Positions 1-8,726 of a stretch of 36,714 bases of DNA are shown here, in pieces. The first letter of the stretch is position 1. Every line of letters begins with the position of its first letter. The position numbers and the translations under genes were made by a program. The stretch comes from Bacteroidales bacterium (GTDB taxonomy: Bacteria > Bacteroidota > Bacteroidia > Bacteroidales > P3): NCBI GenBank assembly GCA_017647785.1, contig JAGCJW010000001.1:1-36714 (forward strand), in the 5' to 3' direction. A model generated the notes under the pieces. The model was not told the origin of the DNA and did not search any database. It saw only the letters and a program-made list of their open reading frames with translations.

Positions 1-1
1 C

Positions 2-889
2 AATCAAATAGAAAACAATCCTCTAACAGAGATACGTTATCACCAAAGCGTAAAAAAACTAATCATAGAAAACAATAGCATAAAAGGAGTAAAAACAAGC
101 GAAGGAAAAGAATACTATTGCGATAAAGTATTACTTGCCACAGGAGGAAAAACCTATCCACAAACAGGTTCTGAAGGAGATAGCTTTAGACTTGCAAAGG
201 ATTGTGGACACAAAATAACAGCCCTTTACCCAGCCTTAGTAGGATTAAGAACAGAAAGAGGACATCACGAAAACCTACAAAACTATCTTATCAAAAACAC
301 AGAAGTACAAATATTACACAATGGCAAAGTCTTTGCAAAAGAAAGTGGAGATATAACAATAGATGAATACGGATTTAGTGGTCCTGCAATACTAAAACTA
401 AGTCGTAAAACAACTAAACTACTATATAAAGATGAAAATCTACAAATAAAAATAGACATCAAACCTAAAATAAAACAAGATGTTCTATTAGAAGAAATCA
501 ACAAAACCATAGCTCAAAGACAAGGAATGAGCGTAGAAAATATAGTAAGAGCATGGCTACCAAAAGAACTCTGCTTTGATTTCAAACAATGGTATAGAGA
601 AGAAAAGAAAAACAACAAAACACCTTTAGCACAAGCCATTCTAAACTATCTCAAGAATTATACAGACACAATAATTGGAGATATGGGATGGGAAGAAGCC
701 ATAATCACACAAGGCGGAATTGATTTAAAAGATATCAACTGCAAAACCATGGAATCCAAAAAAGTAAAAGGACTATATTTTGCAGGAGAAGCAATAGACA
801 TAGATGCAGATACAGGAGGCTTTAATCTTCAAATAGCCTTTTCTACAGCAGCACTTGCAAGTGAAAATATTCATAACACAAAACAATGA
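2..889 (+). CDS. HI0933-family NAD(P)/FAD-dependent oxidoreductase, 5'-truncated by window edge
   Basis: The reading frame is open from base 2 to the stop at 887-889 and has no start inside the window, so about 295 C-terminal residues of a roughly 400-residue flavoprotein are visible. The translation shows an ATGGKTYPQTGSEGD segment, a YGFSGPAIL segment and a C-terminal FAGEAIDIDADTGGFNLQ segment; all three are hallmarks of the HI0933/BaiN-like flavoprotein family, the last being the FAD-contacting end of the Rossmann domain. The N-terminal GxGxxG dinucleotide motif lies outside the window. Family members are cytoplasmic FAD proteins of mostly unknown substrate. The stop overlaps the next start (ATGA), so the downstream barrel protein is translationally coupled. 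Family assignment is firm; substrate is unknown. Confidence 0.88.
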   Translation, partial: NQIENNPLTEIRYHQSVKKLIIENNSIKGVKTSEGKEYYCDKVLLATGGKTYPQTGSEGDSFRLAKDCGHKITALYPALVGLRTERGHHENLQNYLIKNTEVQILHNGKVFAKESGDITIDEYGFSGPAILKLSRKTTKLLYKDENLQIKIDIKPKIKQDVLLEEINKTIAQRQGMSVENIVRAWLPKELCFDFKQWYREEKKNNKTPLAQAILNYLKNYTDTIIGDMGWEEAIITQGGIDLKDINCKTMESKKVKGLYFAGEAIDIDADTGGFNLQIAFSTAALASENIHNTKQ

Positions 890-2121
890 AAAAAGCAATA
901 ATAATTCTACTGCTCATATTAACAACATCAATGAGCAAAAGCCAAGTTTCATACACCCCTTTGAGTGAACAAGACATTCAAAGAGTAGGAAGATTGTTAC
1001 TTCAAAACAAAATAAACAGTATATTCAATAACACCTACTTTAGTTTAGGAATAGTAGATTTAGGTCCATGCGAACACTTCCTTAGTTACAACCCTATTGA
1101 AGGAGCAAGATTTAGACTAAGTGGAAGAACAAACTCAACACTTAGCAAACGATTCTCTTTTGAATGGCTTTTAGCATACGGAACCCATGACAAAAAATTC
1201 AAATACGGAGCAAGCATAGGATATAACTTCGCAAAAAAGGCATCTTCCCTATATTCATTTGAAGCAAAAACCCTAAGCCTCTCCTATTACGACAACACTT
1301 ATATGCCATATCTTGCAGACTATGACAAAATTCAATATTCCCTAAGCCCTTGGGATAACTTCATACTCTCAAGTCTAAGACAAGCAACACTAAAATTCTT
1401 CTATGAATTCCCAACAGCAATAAGCATCACACCAGCTCTTCACTACAAAAACTACTATTCTCGTTTACATTATGTAGATAAAACAGTCACCGAATCAATA
1501 CATCAAGACATTGAATACATAATAGGAGAAGCTAACATATCTTTTCAACCACAAAGAAAAAAAGCAAAAAACACCCCAAGCAATTTCGCAGGGCGCTTAA
1601 ATTCATTGCCAACAAAAATTTCCTTAACCTATACTCACAACATTCCATTAAGAGCAATAGACAGACAATACGACCAAATAAATATCTTAGCACAAGAAAG
1701 AGTCTTTGTAAGCAATATTTTAGCAATAGATTTTAGATTAAATACAGGTAAAATATTTGGTTCAACCAATCCATATCTATACTTAACACCGTCAATGTCC
1801 AATAGTTTTATTTCATCTACCTACGGACTAAATTTATTACAATACGGACGAACAACATATCACAAACAATACGTACAAACATTTACTCAAATAAACTTTG
1901 GAGGAATAATCTTTGACAACATTCCATCAACAAAACAATATAGAATGAACGAGTTTATCTACCACAAATCCCTATTTGGACAATATATGCCATACCATGA
2001 ATTAGGCATAGGAGTAGATAATATATTCGGCACATTAGGAGTTGAACTTATACGTTCATTATCTTTTGAAGCAGAATCCTATCCTGGAACATGGGGAGTA
2101 AGAATCAGACTAAAAATTTAA
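886..2121 (+). CDS. Short DUF5686-like outer-membrane beta-barrel protein
   Basis: 411 residues with an N-terminal signal peptide (residues 1 to about 19, ending SKSQ), followed by alternating short polar and aromatic segments typical of outer-membrane strands and ending in a strand-like WGVRIRLKI. The stretch around residues 70-110 (NPIEGARFRLSGRTNS, then AYGTHDKKFKYG) resembles the barrel part of DUF5686 proteins of Bacteroidota. Those are normally about 800 residues, with a carboxypeptidase-regulatory-like domain and a longer N-terminal region; here only the barrel-like part is present. The start ATG overlaps the stop of the flavoprotein gene by four bases. No substrate can be read from the sequence. 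An unrelated outer-membrane porin-like protein is the alternative. Confidence 0.65.
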   Translation: MKKAIIILLLILTTSMSKSQVSYTPLSEQDIQRVGRLLLQNKINSIFNNTYFSLGIVDLGPCEHFLSYNPIEGARFRLSGRTNSTLSKRFSFEWLLAYGTHDKKFKYGASIGYNFAKKASSLYSFEAKTLSLSYYDNTYMPYLADYDKIQYSLSPWDNFILSSLRQATLKFFYEFPTAISITPALHYKNYYSRLHYVDKTVTESIHQDIEYIIGEANISFQPQRKKAKNTPSNFAGRLNSLPTKISLTYTHNIPLRAIDRQYDQINILAQERVFVSNILAIDFRLNTGKIFGSTNPYLYLTPSMSNSFISSTYGLNLLQYGRTTYHKQYVQTFTQINFGGIIFDNIPSTKQYRMNEFIYHKSLFGQYMPYHELGIGVDNIFGTLGVELIRSLSFEAESYPGTWGVRIRLKI

Positions 2122-2179
2122 AAACAATCTACTCCTTTAATCAAGAAACAGAGAAATGAAATTTGATTTTCAAATCATT

Positions 2180-2263
2180 TTTTCTTGATGAAAATTTATT
2201 TTTTCTTTAAGAAAATGAATTATCTCTTTAAGAAAATGGATTTTTTCTTTGAAAAAGGAAACG
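2180..2263. repeat. 21-bp tandem repeat, four degenerate copies
   Basis: Four units stand in exact 21-base register: the C of TTTCTT falls at 2184, 2205, 2226 and 2247. Two central units share TCTTTAAGAAAATG, and several units are themselves dyads (TTTCTT then AAGAAA). A short palindrome ATTTGATTTTCAAAT precedes them at 2161-2175. The array fills the gap between the convergent barrel-protein and phosphatidyltransferase genes. It could help transcription termination or be a mobile repeat; no known family is recognised. Confidence 0.75.
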
Positions 2264-2317
2264 GATAACAAAGAAAGAAATCCTTTAAACCCTATTTAAA
2301 CATTCGTTAAACGATGT

Positions 2318-2803
2318 TTAAAGATTATGTAAATCCCTTATTGCTCCAATGCTTGCAAGAATGCAAATAGGGATTGTGCTATATTCTATTTTAATAAAAG
2401 AGAAGGTTAAGGGCATTAGAAATAGTAGTAATCCACAGGCTTTATTTAGTTTGTTGTGAGCAATAGCTATTGTCTTATTTTTAATAAAGTTTAAAATAAT
2501 ACCAATACTTTTTGCGACAAAGATAATCAAAATCCACAGCCAAAGCCAAAAGGGAAGATTGATTTCAGGAAGTATTTTTATACTTGCACAAGTTAGAAAA
2601 ACAATGTCGGCAATGGAGTCTAATTTAGAGCCAAATTCGGAAACAGACTTTGTTTTTCTTGCAACAAAGCCGTCAAGCATATCGCTTAAGCCACAAAAAA
2701 GATATAGAATGTAAAAAGGGAGAGAGAAAACATCAAAAAACAATAAGCAAACGCCACATAAAATGCGAGAGAGTGTTAGGGCGTTTGCTATATTTCTTTT
2801 CAT
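2318..2803 (-). CDS. CDP-alcohol phosphatidyltransferase family membrane protein
   Basis: From the ATG at 2803 the protein has 161 residues and several hydrophobic segments. The full CDP-alcohol phosphotransferase signature is present: D41, D44, G45, A48, R49, G58, D62 and D66 in the spacing DxxDGxxAR-x8-GxxxDxxxD. These Asp residues bind the divalent metal and the CDP-alcohol in the inner membrane; the family makes phosphatidylglycerol phosphate, phosphatidylserine, phosphatidylinositol phosphate and related lipids. The acceptor alcohol cannot be told from the motif. An in-frame ATG at 2845 would overlap the upstream gene by 43 bases; the ATG at 2803 shares a base with the upstream stop (TAATG) and begins at the normal MKRNIANALTLSRI start, so it is preferred. 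It is coupled to the GH109-type gene. Confidence 0.88.
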   Translation of the reverse strand: MKRNIANALTLSRILCGVCLLFFDVFSLPFYILYLFCGLSDMLDGFVARKTKSVSEFGSKLDSIADIVFLTCASIKILPEINLPFWLWLWILIIFVAKSIGIILNFIKNKTIAIAHNKLNKACGLLLFLMPLTFSFIKIEYSTIPICILASIGAIRDLHNL

Positions 2804-4188
2804 TATTTTGCGAAGGCGTGTTTGTAGCCTTTTACCTCTTGCCAATGTCCTCTTGTAAAGTCGGGAACGGAAACGGGAGCATTGTTATTCTCTATTGAAA
2901 TGCGAGAAAGTTCTATCACACCACACCATTCGGCAAGGTCATATACGTCCATATCTAATGGAAGTCCGTTTTGCAAACAATAAATCAAACGCCAATCCAT
3001 TATAAAGTCCATTCCGCCGTGTCCGCCTACTTGTTTTGCTATTGTTTCTAACTCAATATGAATAGGATGTTTGTATTTTTGCATTAGTTTTGCTTTGATT
3101 TCTTCGCTTACTGCTCTGTGTACGTTTAGGTTTTCGTGGTCAGGAACAATGGTTGTGTCAATATTTTCTGGTTGAAAGCAGTATTGCTCTATTGGGTATT
3201 TGTTTGCAAAGCCTTCTGTACCGGTTACTTGATACATTCTGCTGTATGGACGTGGTGTCATTACGTTATGTTGCAAGTGCATTGTCTTTCCGTTTTCTGT
3301 TTGAATGAAAGTAAGGGTGTGGTCTGCGTTTTGAAATTCTATATCTTTGTTTTTAACACCTAATTTCTTTGCAAACTTTTTCCCATTTACAGATTTAGTA
3401 TCCATAGACACCAAAGTCTTCATTCTATCTCCACGATGAATGTTCAATAACTGACAAATAGGTCCTATTCCGTGAGTTGGATAGACATCTCCTCGGTGTT
3501 CGTTGTTGTAATCCAAACGCCAATTATCATAATAGTAAGTCCAAAACTCTTCTAAGTAGTGAATGTATGCTCCCTCTGTGTGAAGCAATTCTCCGAATAA
3601 GCCTTGTTGTGCCATGTTTAGCGTAGTCATTTCAAAGTAATCATAGACACAGTTTTCTAATTGTATGCAATGTTTTCTTGTTCTTTCGCTTGTGTTTATC
3701 AAGTCCCAAATCTCCTCTAAGGACATTGCGGCAGGGACTTCTATTGCAACGTGTTTGCCATGCTCCATTGCGTAAACACCAATGTTTGTGTGGTTTTCCC
3801 AATCTGTTACTACATATATCAAATCAATGTCTTCTCTTTCGCAAACCTTTTTCCATAAATCTTCACTTCCATGATAAGAAGTAGGTTTTTCTTTACCTGC
3901 ATTGAGCAATACTTTTTCTGCTCTTGCGGTTAATTCGGGGCGAATATCACAAAGAGCCTTTATTTCCACTCCGGGAATGTGGATAAATCTTTCCACAGCA
4001 CTTATTCCACGCATTCCAAGTCCTACTATACCGATGCGAACCGTATCTATCTTTGGAGCAACTAAGCCAACAACGTGAGTTTGTCCCTTTGGACGTTTAG
4101 GAACTTTTGTTTCTATTACTTTTGATGATGTTTGACAAGACACAAATCCAACAAACACCAATAGGATTAAAAGATATTTCTTTGCCAT
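2803..4188 (-). CDS. GH109-type alpha-N-acetylgalactosaminidase / Gfo-Idh-MocA lipoprotein
   Basis: 461 residues with a lipoprotein signal (FVSC, acylated C18), so probably anchored in the envelope. An NAD-binding Rossmann motif lies at residues 53-61 (GIVGLGMRG), and the segment HGKHVAIEVPAA replaces the EKP of ordinary Gfo/Idh/MocA dehydrogenases, as in family GH109. YPTHGIGP, with the His expected in the active site, follows further on. GH109 enzymes use bound NAD+ in an oxidation-elimination-reduction cycle to remove terminal alpha-linked GalNAc, for example from mucin O-glycans or the blood group A antigen. The gene is divergent from a GH27 alpha-galactosidase, which fits host-glycan or other heteroglycan trimming. 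A plain oxidoreductase is a weaker alternative. Confidence 0.85.
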   Translation of the reverse strand: MAKKYLLILLVFVGFVSCQTSSKVIETKVPKRPKGQTHVVGLVAPKIDTVRIGIVGLGMRGISAVERFIHIPGVEIKALCDIRPELTARAEKVLLNAGKEKPTSYHGSEDLWKKVCEREDIDLIYVVTDWENHTNIGVYAMEHGKHVAIEVPAAMSLEEIWDLINTSERTRKHCIQLENCVYDYFEMTTLNMAQQGLFGELLHTEGAYIHYLEEFWTYYYDNWRLDYNNEHRGDVYPTHGIGPICQLLNIHRGDRMKTLVSMDTKSVNGKKFAKKLGVKNKDIEFQNADHTLTFIQTENGKTMHLQHNVMTPRPYSRMYQVTGTEGFANKYPIEQYCFQPENIDTTIVPDHENLNVHRAVSEEIKAKLMQKYKHPIHIELETIAKQVGGHGGMDFIMDWRLIYCLQNGLPLDMDVYDLAEWCGVIELSRISIENNNAPVSVPDFTRGHWQEVKGYKHAFAK

Positions 4189-4269
4189 AGGTTTAATGTT
4201 ATAAATATTTGTTTGGTATATAGTACGGAAAAAACGATTGATTGTTATGTTATGAGTAAAAAAATTAAG

Positions 4270-4277
4270 TAATTTTG
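4270..4277 (+). promoter_or_regulatory. Bacteroidetes -7 box upstream of GH27 gene
   Basis: TAATTTTG matches the Bacteroidota -7 consensus TAnnTTTG and lies 24 bases before the ATG at 4302, giving a short leader. It also argues against the TTG at 4275 as start, since that lies inside the box. Confidence 0.55.
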
Positions 4278-4301
4278 TGTTTTAATACACTATTTCTTGA
4301 T

Positions 4302-5897
4302 ATGAAAAAACTATTTGTAATATTTGCGATTAGTCTTTTGTTATTTGTAAATGCTAATGCACAACAACCGCCTTTGATGGGTTGGAGCTCTTGGAATACT
4401 TACGGAGTGGAAATCAACGATTCTTTGATAAAGACTCAGACAGATGCTATGGTAAGGCTTGGATTCTTAGAAAAAGGCTATCGATATATAAATATAGATG
4501 ACGGATATTTTGGAGGGAGAGATGAAAAGGGCAATTTGCTAATTCACCCTAAAAGATTTCCCAACGGATTGAAAGGCTTGGTAGATTATATTCACGCTTT
4601 GGGATTGAAAGCAGGCATTTACACCGATGCAGGAAAGAATACTTGTGCTTCATATTGGGGAAATCCAAAAGATACAATAGGAATTGGAGTAGGGCTTTAC
4701 GGACATGAGGCAGAGGATTTAAGACTGTTTTTTGATGAACTTGATTTTGATTTTTTGAAAGTGGATTATTGTGGAGCAGATGCAAGAAACAATATTGACA
4801 GATTGGATTTAGAGGAAGAAAAACGCTTTAAGGAAATTGCCAAGCATATAAAAGGAGTAGAGAAAAAGGAGGTTTCTTGGAATGTTTGCCGATGGGCTTT
4901 TCCTGGGACTTGGGTTAGCGAAATTGCAGACTCATGGCGAATGAGCGAAGATATATGTTTGGGTTGGGAATCTATAAAAAGCATTATTCATCAAAACCTT
5001 TACTTATCTGCATACGCAAGTTTTGGACATTATAACGATATGGATATGCTTGAAGTCGGCAGAGGGTTAAGCGAAGAAGAAGATAAAACTCATTTTGGTA
5101 TGTGGTGCATGATGTCTTCTCCGCTTTTGATAGGTTGCGACCTTAATTCCATACAGCCAAATGCCGTTTCACTTTTGCAAAACGAAGAGTTGATAGCCTT
5201 AAACCAAGATTTGCTCGGCTTGCAAGCATACGTTGTGGAGCGAAAGAACGATTGCTATATATTAGTCAAAGATATAGAAAAACGATACGGCAATAAAAGA
5301 GCAGTCGCTGTGTATAATCCAAGCGAAAAAGCACAAACTGTGTCGGTGGATTTTGCTTTGCTTGATTTAGATGTAAAGATAAAAGTAAGAGATGTATATG
5401 AGCGTAAAGATATTGGCACATTTAAAGAAGAATTTATTGTAAATATTCCCCCACATGCAACAAGGATTTATACACTTGAAGCAAACAAAAGATTGGAACG
5501 TAGTCTATACGAAGCAGAAACTGCATGGCTTTCAGCATATCAAGAATTAGAAACAGGAGAAACAACAAAGACTGCAATATATGAAGAAGTTGAGGGATTA
5601 TCAGGCGGAGCAGTAGTGAAGAATCTTGGATATAATTCTAAAAATGATTTGCAATGGAGAAACGTTTACAGCAAAGAAGGTGGGGAATATGAAATTACGA
5701 TATTCTTTTTCGGAAAAGCAGAGCCGATAAACATAGTTGTAAACGACAATAAGCCTATTCTTCTTACGCCAAACGAGAATAGCAGCGTAGTAAGTCTAAA
5801 ACACAAACTTAAAAAGGGAGAAAACACAATTCGCCTCTATTCGGATAGAGATACAATATTTAATATTGATTGTATGAAAGTTGAATATCTTAAATAG
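4302..5897 (+). CDS. GH27 alpha-galactosidase with C-terminal carbohydrate-binding-like domain
   Basis: From the ATG at 4302 the product has 531 residues and a clean signal peptide (1-20, ending VNANA), so it is exported. The catalytic barrel starts with LMGWSSWNTYG (25-35); the GH27 nucleophile is D155 in FLKVDYCG and the acid/base is D217 in SWRMSEDI. These residues release terminal alpha-linked galactose, although some GH27 members act on alpha-GalNAc or beta-L-arabinopyranose. After the barrel and a beta-sandwich, residues from about 403 (YEAETAWLSAYQ) look like a CBM6/35-type module. The gene is divergent from the GH109-type lipoprotein, suggesting joint use of Gal/GalNAc-capped glycans. 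The MCFNTLFLD extension from a TTG at 4275 is rejected because the promoter box overlaps it. Confidence 0.92.
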   Translation: MKKLFVIFAISLLLFVNANAQQPPLMGWSSWNTYGVEINDSLIKTQTDAMVRLGFLEKGYRYINIDDGYFGGRDEKGNLLIHPKRFPNGLKGLVDYIHALGLKAGIYTDAGKNTCASYWGNPKDTIGIGVGLYGHEAEDLRLFFDELDFDFLKVDYCGADARNNIDRLDLEEEKRFKEIAKHIKGVEKKEVSWNVCRWAFPGTWVSEIADSWRMSEDICLGWESIKSIIHQNLYLSAYASFGHYNDMDMLEVGRGLSEEEDKTHFGMWCMMSSPLLIGCDLNSIQPNAVSLLQNEELIALNQDLLGLQAYVVERKNDCYILVKDIEKRYGNKRAVAVYNPSEKAQTVSVDFALLDLDVKIKVRDVYERKDIGTFKEEFIVNIPPHATRIYTLEANKRLERSLYEAETAWLSAYQELETGETTKTAIYEEVEGLSGGAVVKNLGYNSKNDLQWRNVYSKEGGEYEITIFFFGKAEPINIVVNDNKPILLTPNENSSVVSLKHKLKKGENTIRLYSDRDTIFNIDCMKVEYLK

Positions 5898-5935
5898 AAG
5901 CGAATTTTTATAATCTTTAAAAAGTGGATTACTTC

Positions 5936-6364
5936 CTACTTCAATAAGAATTCAGTAATTACTTTTTCTAATTCTTCTTCAGATTTTGCTCCAATCATTA
6001 TTTGAGGATCTCCTTCTTTCGGAACAAAAACAAGTGTTGGAATACTATTTATACCGATTTCTTTTGCTAATTCTTTTTCTTTATCAACGTTCACTTTGTA
6101 AATAATGATTTTGTCAGCATATTTTTTTGCTAAGTTGTCTAATATTGGACTTATCATTTTACAAGGTTTACACCAATCTGCATAGAAATCTACTATTATT
6201 GGTTTTTCTGATAATGAAACCCACTTATCTGGAGAGTTTTTGTAATCAGCAACTTTTGTTAAAAAGTCTTGTTTATTTATTTCAACAGGCTTTTGTTGTG
6301 AGTATGCAAATGATAAAGAAAACATTGCACACACTAACATAATTGATTTGATAAATTTCTTCAT
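5936..6364 (-). CDS. Exported thioredoxin-fold protein (WCKPC)
   Basis: 142 residues with a signal peptide (1 to about 22), then a thioredoxin fold. The redox motif WCKPC has Cys at 65 and 68, and the cis-proline is P109 in SIPT. It should act as a periplasmic thiol-disulfide oxidoreductase; the CKPC dipeptide differs from the CGPC of cytoplasmic thioredoxin. About 28 residues before the fold (from KPVEIN) may be a small extension. It is convergent with the GH27 gene, with only 38 bases between and no evident terminator, and divergent from the FN3 protein gene. A TACATTTG box on this strand at 6400-6393 is its likely promoter. Confidence 0.9.
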   Translation of the reverse strand: MKKFIKSIMLVCAMFSLSFAYSQQKPVEINKQDFLTKVADYKNSPDKWVSLSEKPIIVDFYADWCKPCKMISPILDNLAKKYADKIIIYKVNVDKEKELAKEIGINSIPTLVFVPKEGDPQIMIGAKSEEELEKVITEFLLK

Positions 6365-6392
6365 AACTTTGATTTGTTTTTAAATTTTTCTG

Positions 6393-6400
6393 CAAATGTA
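6393..6400 (-). promoter_or_regulatory. -7 box for thioredoxin gene
   Basis: Read on the minus strand, TACATTTG matches TAnnTTTG, 28 bases before the thioredoxin start. Confidence 0.5.
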
Positions 6401-6441
6401 CAAATTTTATGCGAGTTTATTGCTTCTGTACGTTTTTTTCG

Positions 6442-6449
6442 TATATTTG
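6442..6449 (+). promoter_or_regulatory. -7 box for FN3/ExbBD/TonB operon
   Basis: TATATTTG matches TAnnTTTG, 30 bases before the ATG at 6480; a TTG lies about 19 bases upstream, where the -33 element is expected. It is back to back with the thioredoxin promoter. Confidence 0.55.
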
Positions 6450-6479
6450 CAGATAATTTTGTTTTAAATACATTTTATT

Positions 6480-8000
6480 ATGAATAAATTATCATATTTA
6501 GTTATAAGTTTGTTTCTTATATTTGCAGGACTAAAAGGGGTAAATGCTCAACCTGTAATGTCAATGACTTCAGCAACCGCAACAAGTTACAATTCTGCAA
6601 CAGTAAGTGTTAGTTATACAAGCACAGGTGGTTGGACTGTTAGTAAAAAAGGTGTTTTATATGGTACAAATCCAACGCCTACAGTAGGTAACGGAGGAAC
6701 TTTGAAACAAAAAACAGGTTCTACCGTAGCTGATTTTGACTTAAATTTAACAGGTTTAGCTCCTAACACTACTTATTATGTTAGAGCATATGCAACAAAA
6801 ACAAATCCTGCAGATACTGCTTATTCAAGTAATATAATATCATTTACTACTCCTATAGCACTTCCTCCTGTTATCACAACACCTACTGCATCTAATATTG
6901 ATTTATTTTCTGCAACTTTAAATAGTACAATTACTGATAAAGGAGATGCTTCGCAGTTTACAAGTAAAGGTTTCATTTATTCAACAACTCCTAACGTTAA
7001 TTATGCAACAGCAACAAAAGTTACTGTTTCCGGAACAGTAAATGCGAGTTCTATACCTTTCCCTATGTCTAAAGAAATTACAGGTTTAGTATCGGGAGTT
7101 ACTTATTACGCAAAAGCCTTTGCTATTATTAAATTTGGTTCTGCAGTTACTGATACAATTTATACTGATGAAATGTCTTTTACAACAGCTCACGCATGTC
7201 AAAGTATTCCTACTAATGTTTCAGTTTCTGAAATAGACATCACAAGTGCAAGAGTTACATTTAATCCTGGTTTAGGACAAACTCAATGGCAAATCAAATG
7301 TGGAATAATTGGACAATCCGATGAAAACTCTAATATGTATGTAACAAATGACACAACTTATGTTATGACTGGTTTGGAAGGTGGTCGTTCTTATTCGGTG
7401 TATGTAAGAGCAATTTGTGGAAATCTGTATAGCGAATGGACTGAAATGAAAAATTTTGTTACACTACCTCCTCTATGCCAAAACGTAAATGGAGTTCGTT
7501 CTACAGAAATACAACACTCTTCTGCAAAAATTACTTGGAATCCTGGCAGTATGAGTCAAGATATGTGGGAAGTTGTTTTTGCTAAAAGTAATCAAAGCCT
7601 ACCTGAATCAGGAGTTATAATACATGACAATCCTGTTTTCTCTCCAATAGGTTTAACTCCACAAACAGAATACAAAATGAAAGTTAGAGCAATTTGTTCT
7701 AATGGAGAATATAGCTCTTGGAGTGATGAATATGTTTTCAATACAATTCAACAAGGAATAGAAGAGGCTGATTTGAATACAAATATTGACATATACCCTA
7801 TCCCAACTGACGGAAAGATTATCTTCAAAGAAAATAATCTAAAAGCAGAAAAGATAGAAATAATCAACGTCTTAGGAGAAGTAATCTACCATTCAGAAAA
7901 ACTACCTGAGTATTTTGATTTTGAAGATAAAAAAGGAGTATTCTTCGTTAATATATACACTGAAAAAGGAGTACAATCAAGAAAAGTATTAGTTAAATAA
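6480..8000 (+). CDS. Secreted multi-FN3 protein with T9SS type A sorting domain
   Basis: 506 residues: signal peptide (1 to about 23, ending GVNAQ), then about four fibronectin type III-like modules (roughly 26-125, 130-235, 240-330 and 335-425) with repeated signatures such as LAPNTTYYVRAYA and GGRSYSVYVRAIC. The last 70 residues (IDIYPIPTDGKIIF, then EKIEIINVLGEVIY, ending VQSRKVLVK) are a type IX secretion sorting domain, so the protein should cross the outer membrane through the Por machinery and stay at or leave the surface. No enzyme domain is visible; it may be an adhesin or scaffold. The next gene (exbB) begins 16 bases on with no terminator between, so it appears to be the first gene of the ExbB/ExbD/TonB transcription unit. 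Confidence 0.9.
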   Translation: MNKLSYLVISLFLIFAGLKGVNAQPVMSMTSATATSYNSATVSVSYTSTGGWTVSKKGVLYGTNPTPTVGNGGTLKQKTGSTVADFDLNLTGLAPNTTYYVRAYATKTNPADTAYSSNIISFTTPIALPPVITTPTASNIDLFSATLNSTITDKGDASQFTSKGFIYSTTPNVNYATATKVTVSGTVNASSIPFPMSKEITGLVSGVTYYAKAFAIIKFGSAVTDTIYTDEMSFTTAHACQSIPTNVSVSEIDITSARVTFNPGLGQTQWQIKCGIIGQSDENSNMYVTNDTTYVMTGLEGGRSYSVYVRAICGNLYSEWTEMKNFVTLPPLCQNVNGVRSTEIQHSSAKITWNPGSMSQDMWEVVFAKSNQSLPESGVIIHDNPVFSPIGLTPQTEYKMKVRAICSNGEYSSWSDEYVFNTIQQGIEEADLNTNIDIYPIPTDGKIIFKENNLKAEKIEIINVLGEVIYHSEKLPEYFDFEDKKGVFFVNIYTEKGVQSRKVLVK

Positions 8001-8016
8001 TTAAAAATAGACATCA

Positions 8017-8712
8017 ATGTTATCAAACATTTTCTTACAAATATCACAATCTGCAACAGAAGTAGTTTCTGAAGCAGTACAAACAGAAGCAGAATTAAAT
8101 GTTTTTGATTTAGCCGTAAAAGGAGGCTGGATAATGATTGTATTAGCAATTTTAATGATTGTTGCTATATACATATTCGTTGAAAGATTCTTAGCCCTAA
8201 GAAAAGCATTAAAAGAAGACATGAACTTCATGGAGAATGTAAAAAACTGCATTCATAGTGGGGATTTAGAAGGAGCTAAAAATTTAACAAGAAACAATAA
8301 CACTCCTATAGGAAAAATGGTAGACAAAGGACTATCAAGATTAGGAAGACCTTTGAACGATATAAACCAAGCAATAGAAAACGTAGGAAAATTAGAAGTT
8401 GCTCAATTAGAAAGTGGAGTTTCAATGGTTGGGACAATCGCAGCTTTAGGACCATCTTTAGGATTCCTTGGAACAGTAACAGGAATGGTAAAAGCCTTTT
8501 TTGATATGAGTACAGCAGGAAACAATATAGACATTCAACTTCTTTCAGGTGGTATATACGAAGCAATGGTTACAACAGTAGGAGGTTTGATAGTTGGTAT
8601 TGTTGCAAACTTCCTTTATAGTATTCTTGTAGGACAAATCAACAAAATCATCTTTATGTTGGAAGCAAGAACTATGGAATTTATGGACCTTTTGCATGAA
8701 CCTGCAAAATAA
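8017..8712 (+). CDS. exbB: MotA/TolQ/ExbB-family proton channel protein
   Basis: 231 residues with three membrane segments (about 36-58, 136-160 and 182-206) and a cytoplasmic loop between the first two, the layout of ExbB/TolQ. The second segment carries the family's GPSLGFLGTVTGMV signature and the third EAMVTTVGGLIVGIVAN. With ExbD it forms the proton-driven motor of the inner membrane that energises a TonB or TolA partner. It is followed at 14 bases by exbD, with a TonB-like gene overlapping exbD, so the three form one complex. TolQ is the alternative name; the TonB-C domain in the third gene favours ExbB. Confidence 0.93.
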   Translation: MLSNIFLQISQSATEVVSEAVQTEAELNVFDLAVKGGWIMIVLAILMIVAIYIFVERFLALRKALKEDMNFMENVKNCIHSGDLEGAKNLTRNNNTPIGKMVDKGLSRLGRPLNDINQAIENVGKLEVAQLESGVSMVGTIAALGPSLGFLGTVTGMVKAFFDMSTAGNNIDIQLLSGGIYEAMVTTVGGLIVGIVANFLYSILVGQINKIIFMLEARTMEFMDLLHEPAK

Positions 8713-8726
8713 AGCCCTTTTGTCTT

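Noticed and set aside
8001..8252. Open frame on the minus strand opposite exbB
   Set aside because: It lies inside a well-supported plus-strand gene with family motifs, has no recognisable domain and no promoter box; read as a by-product of codon bias.
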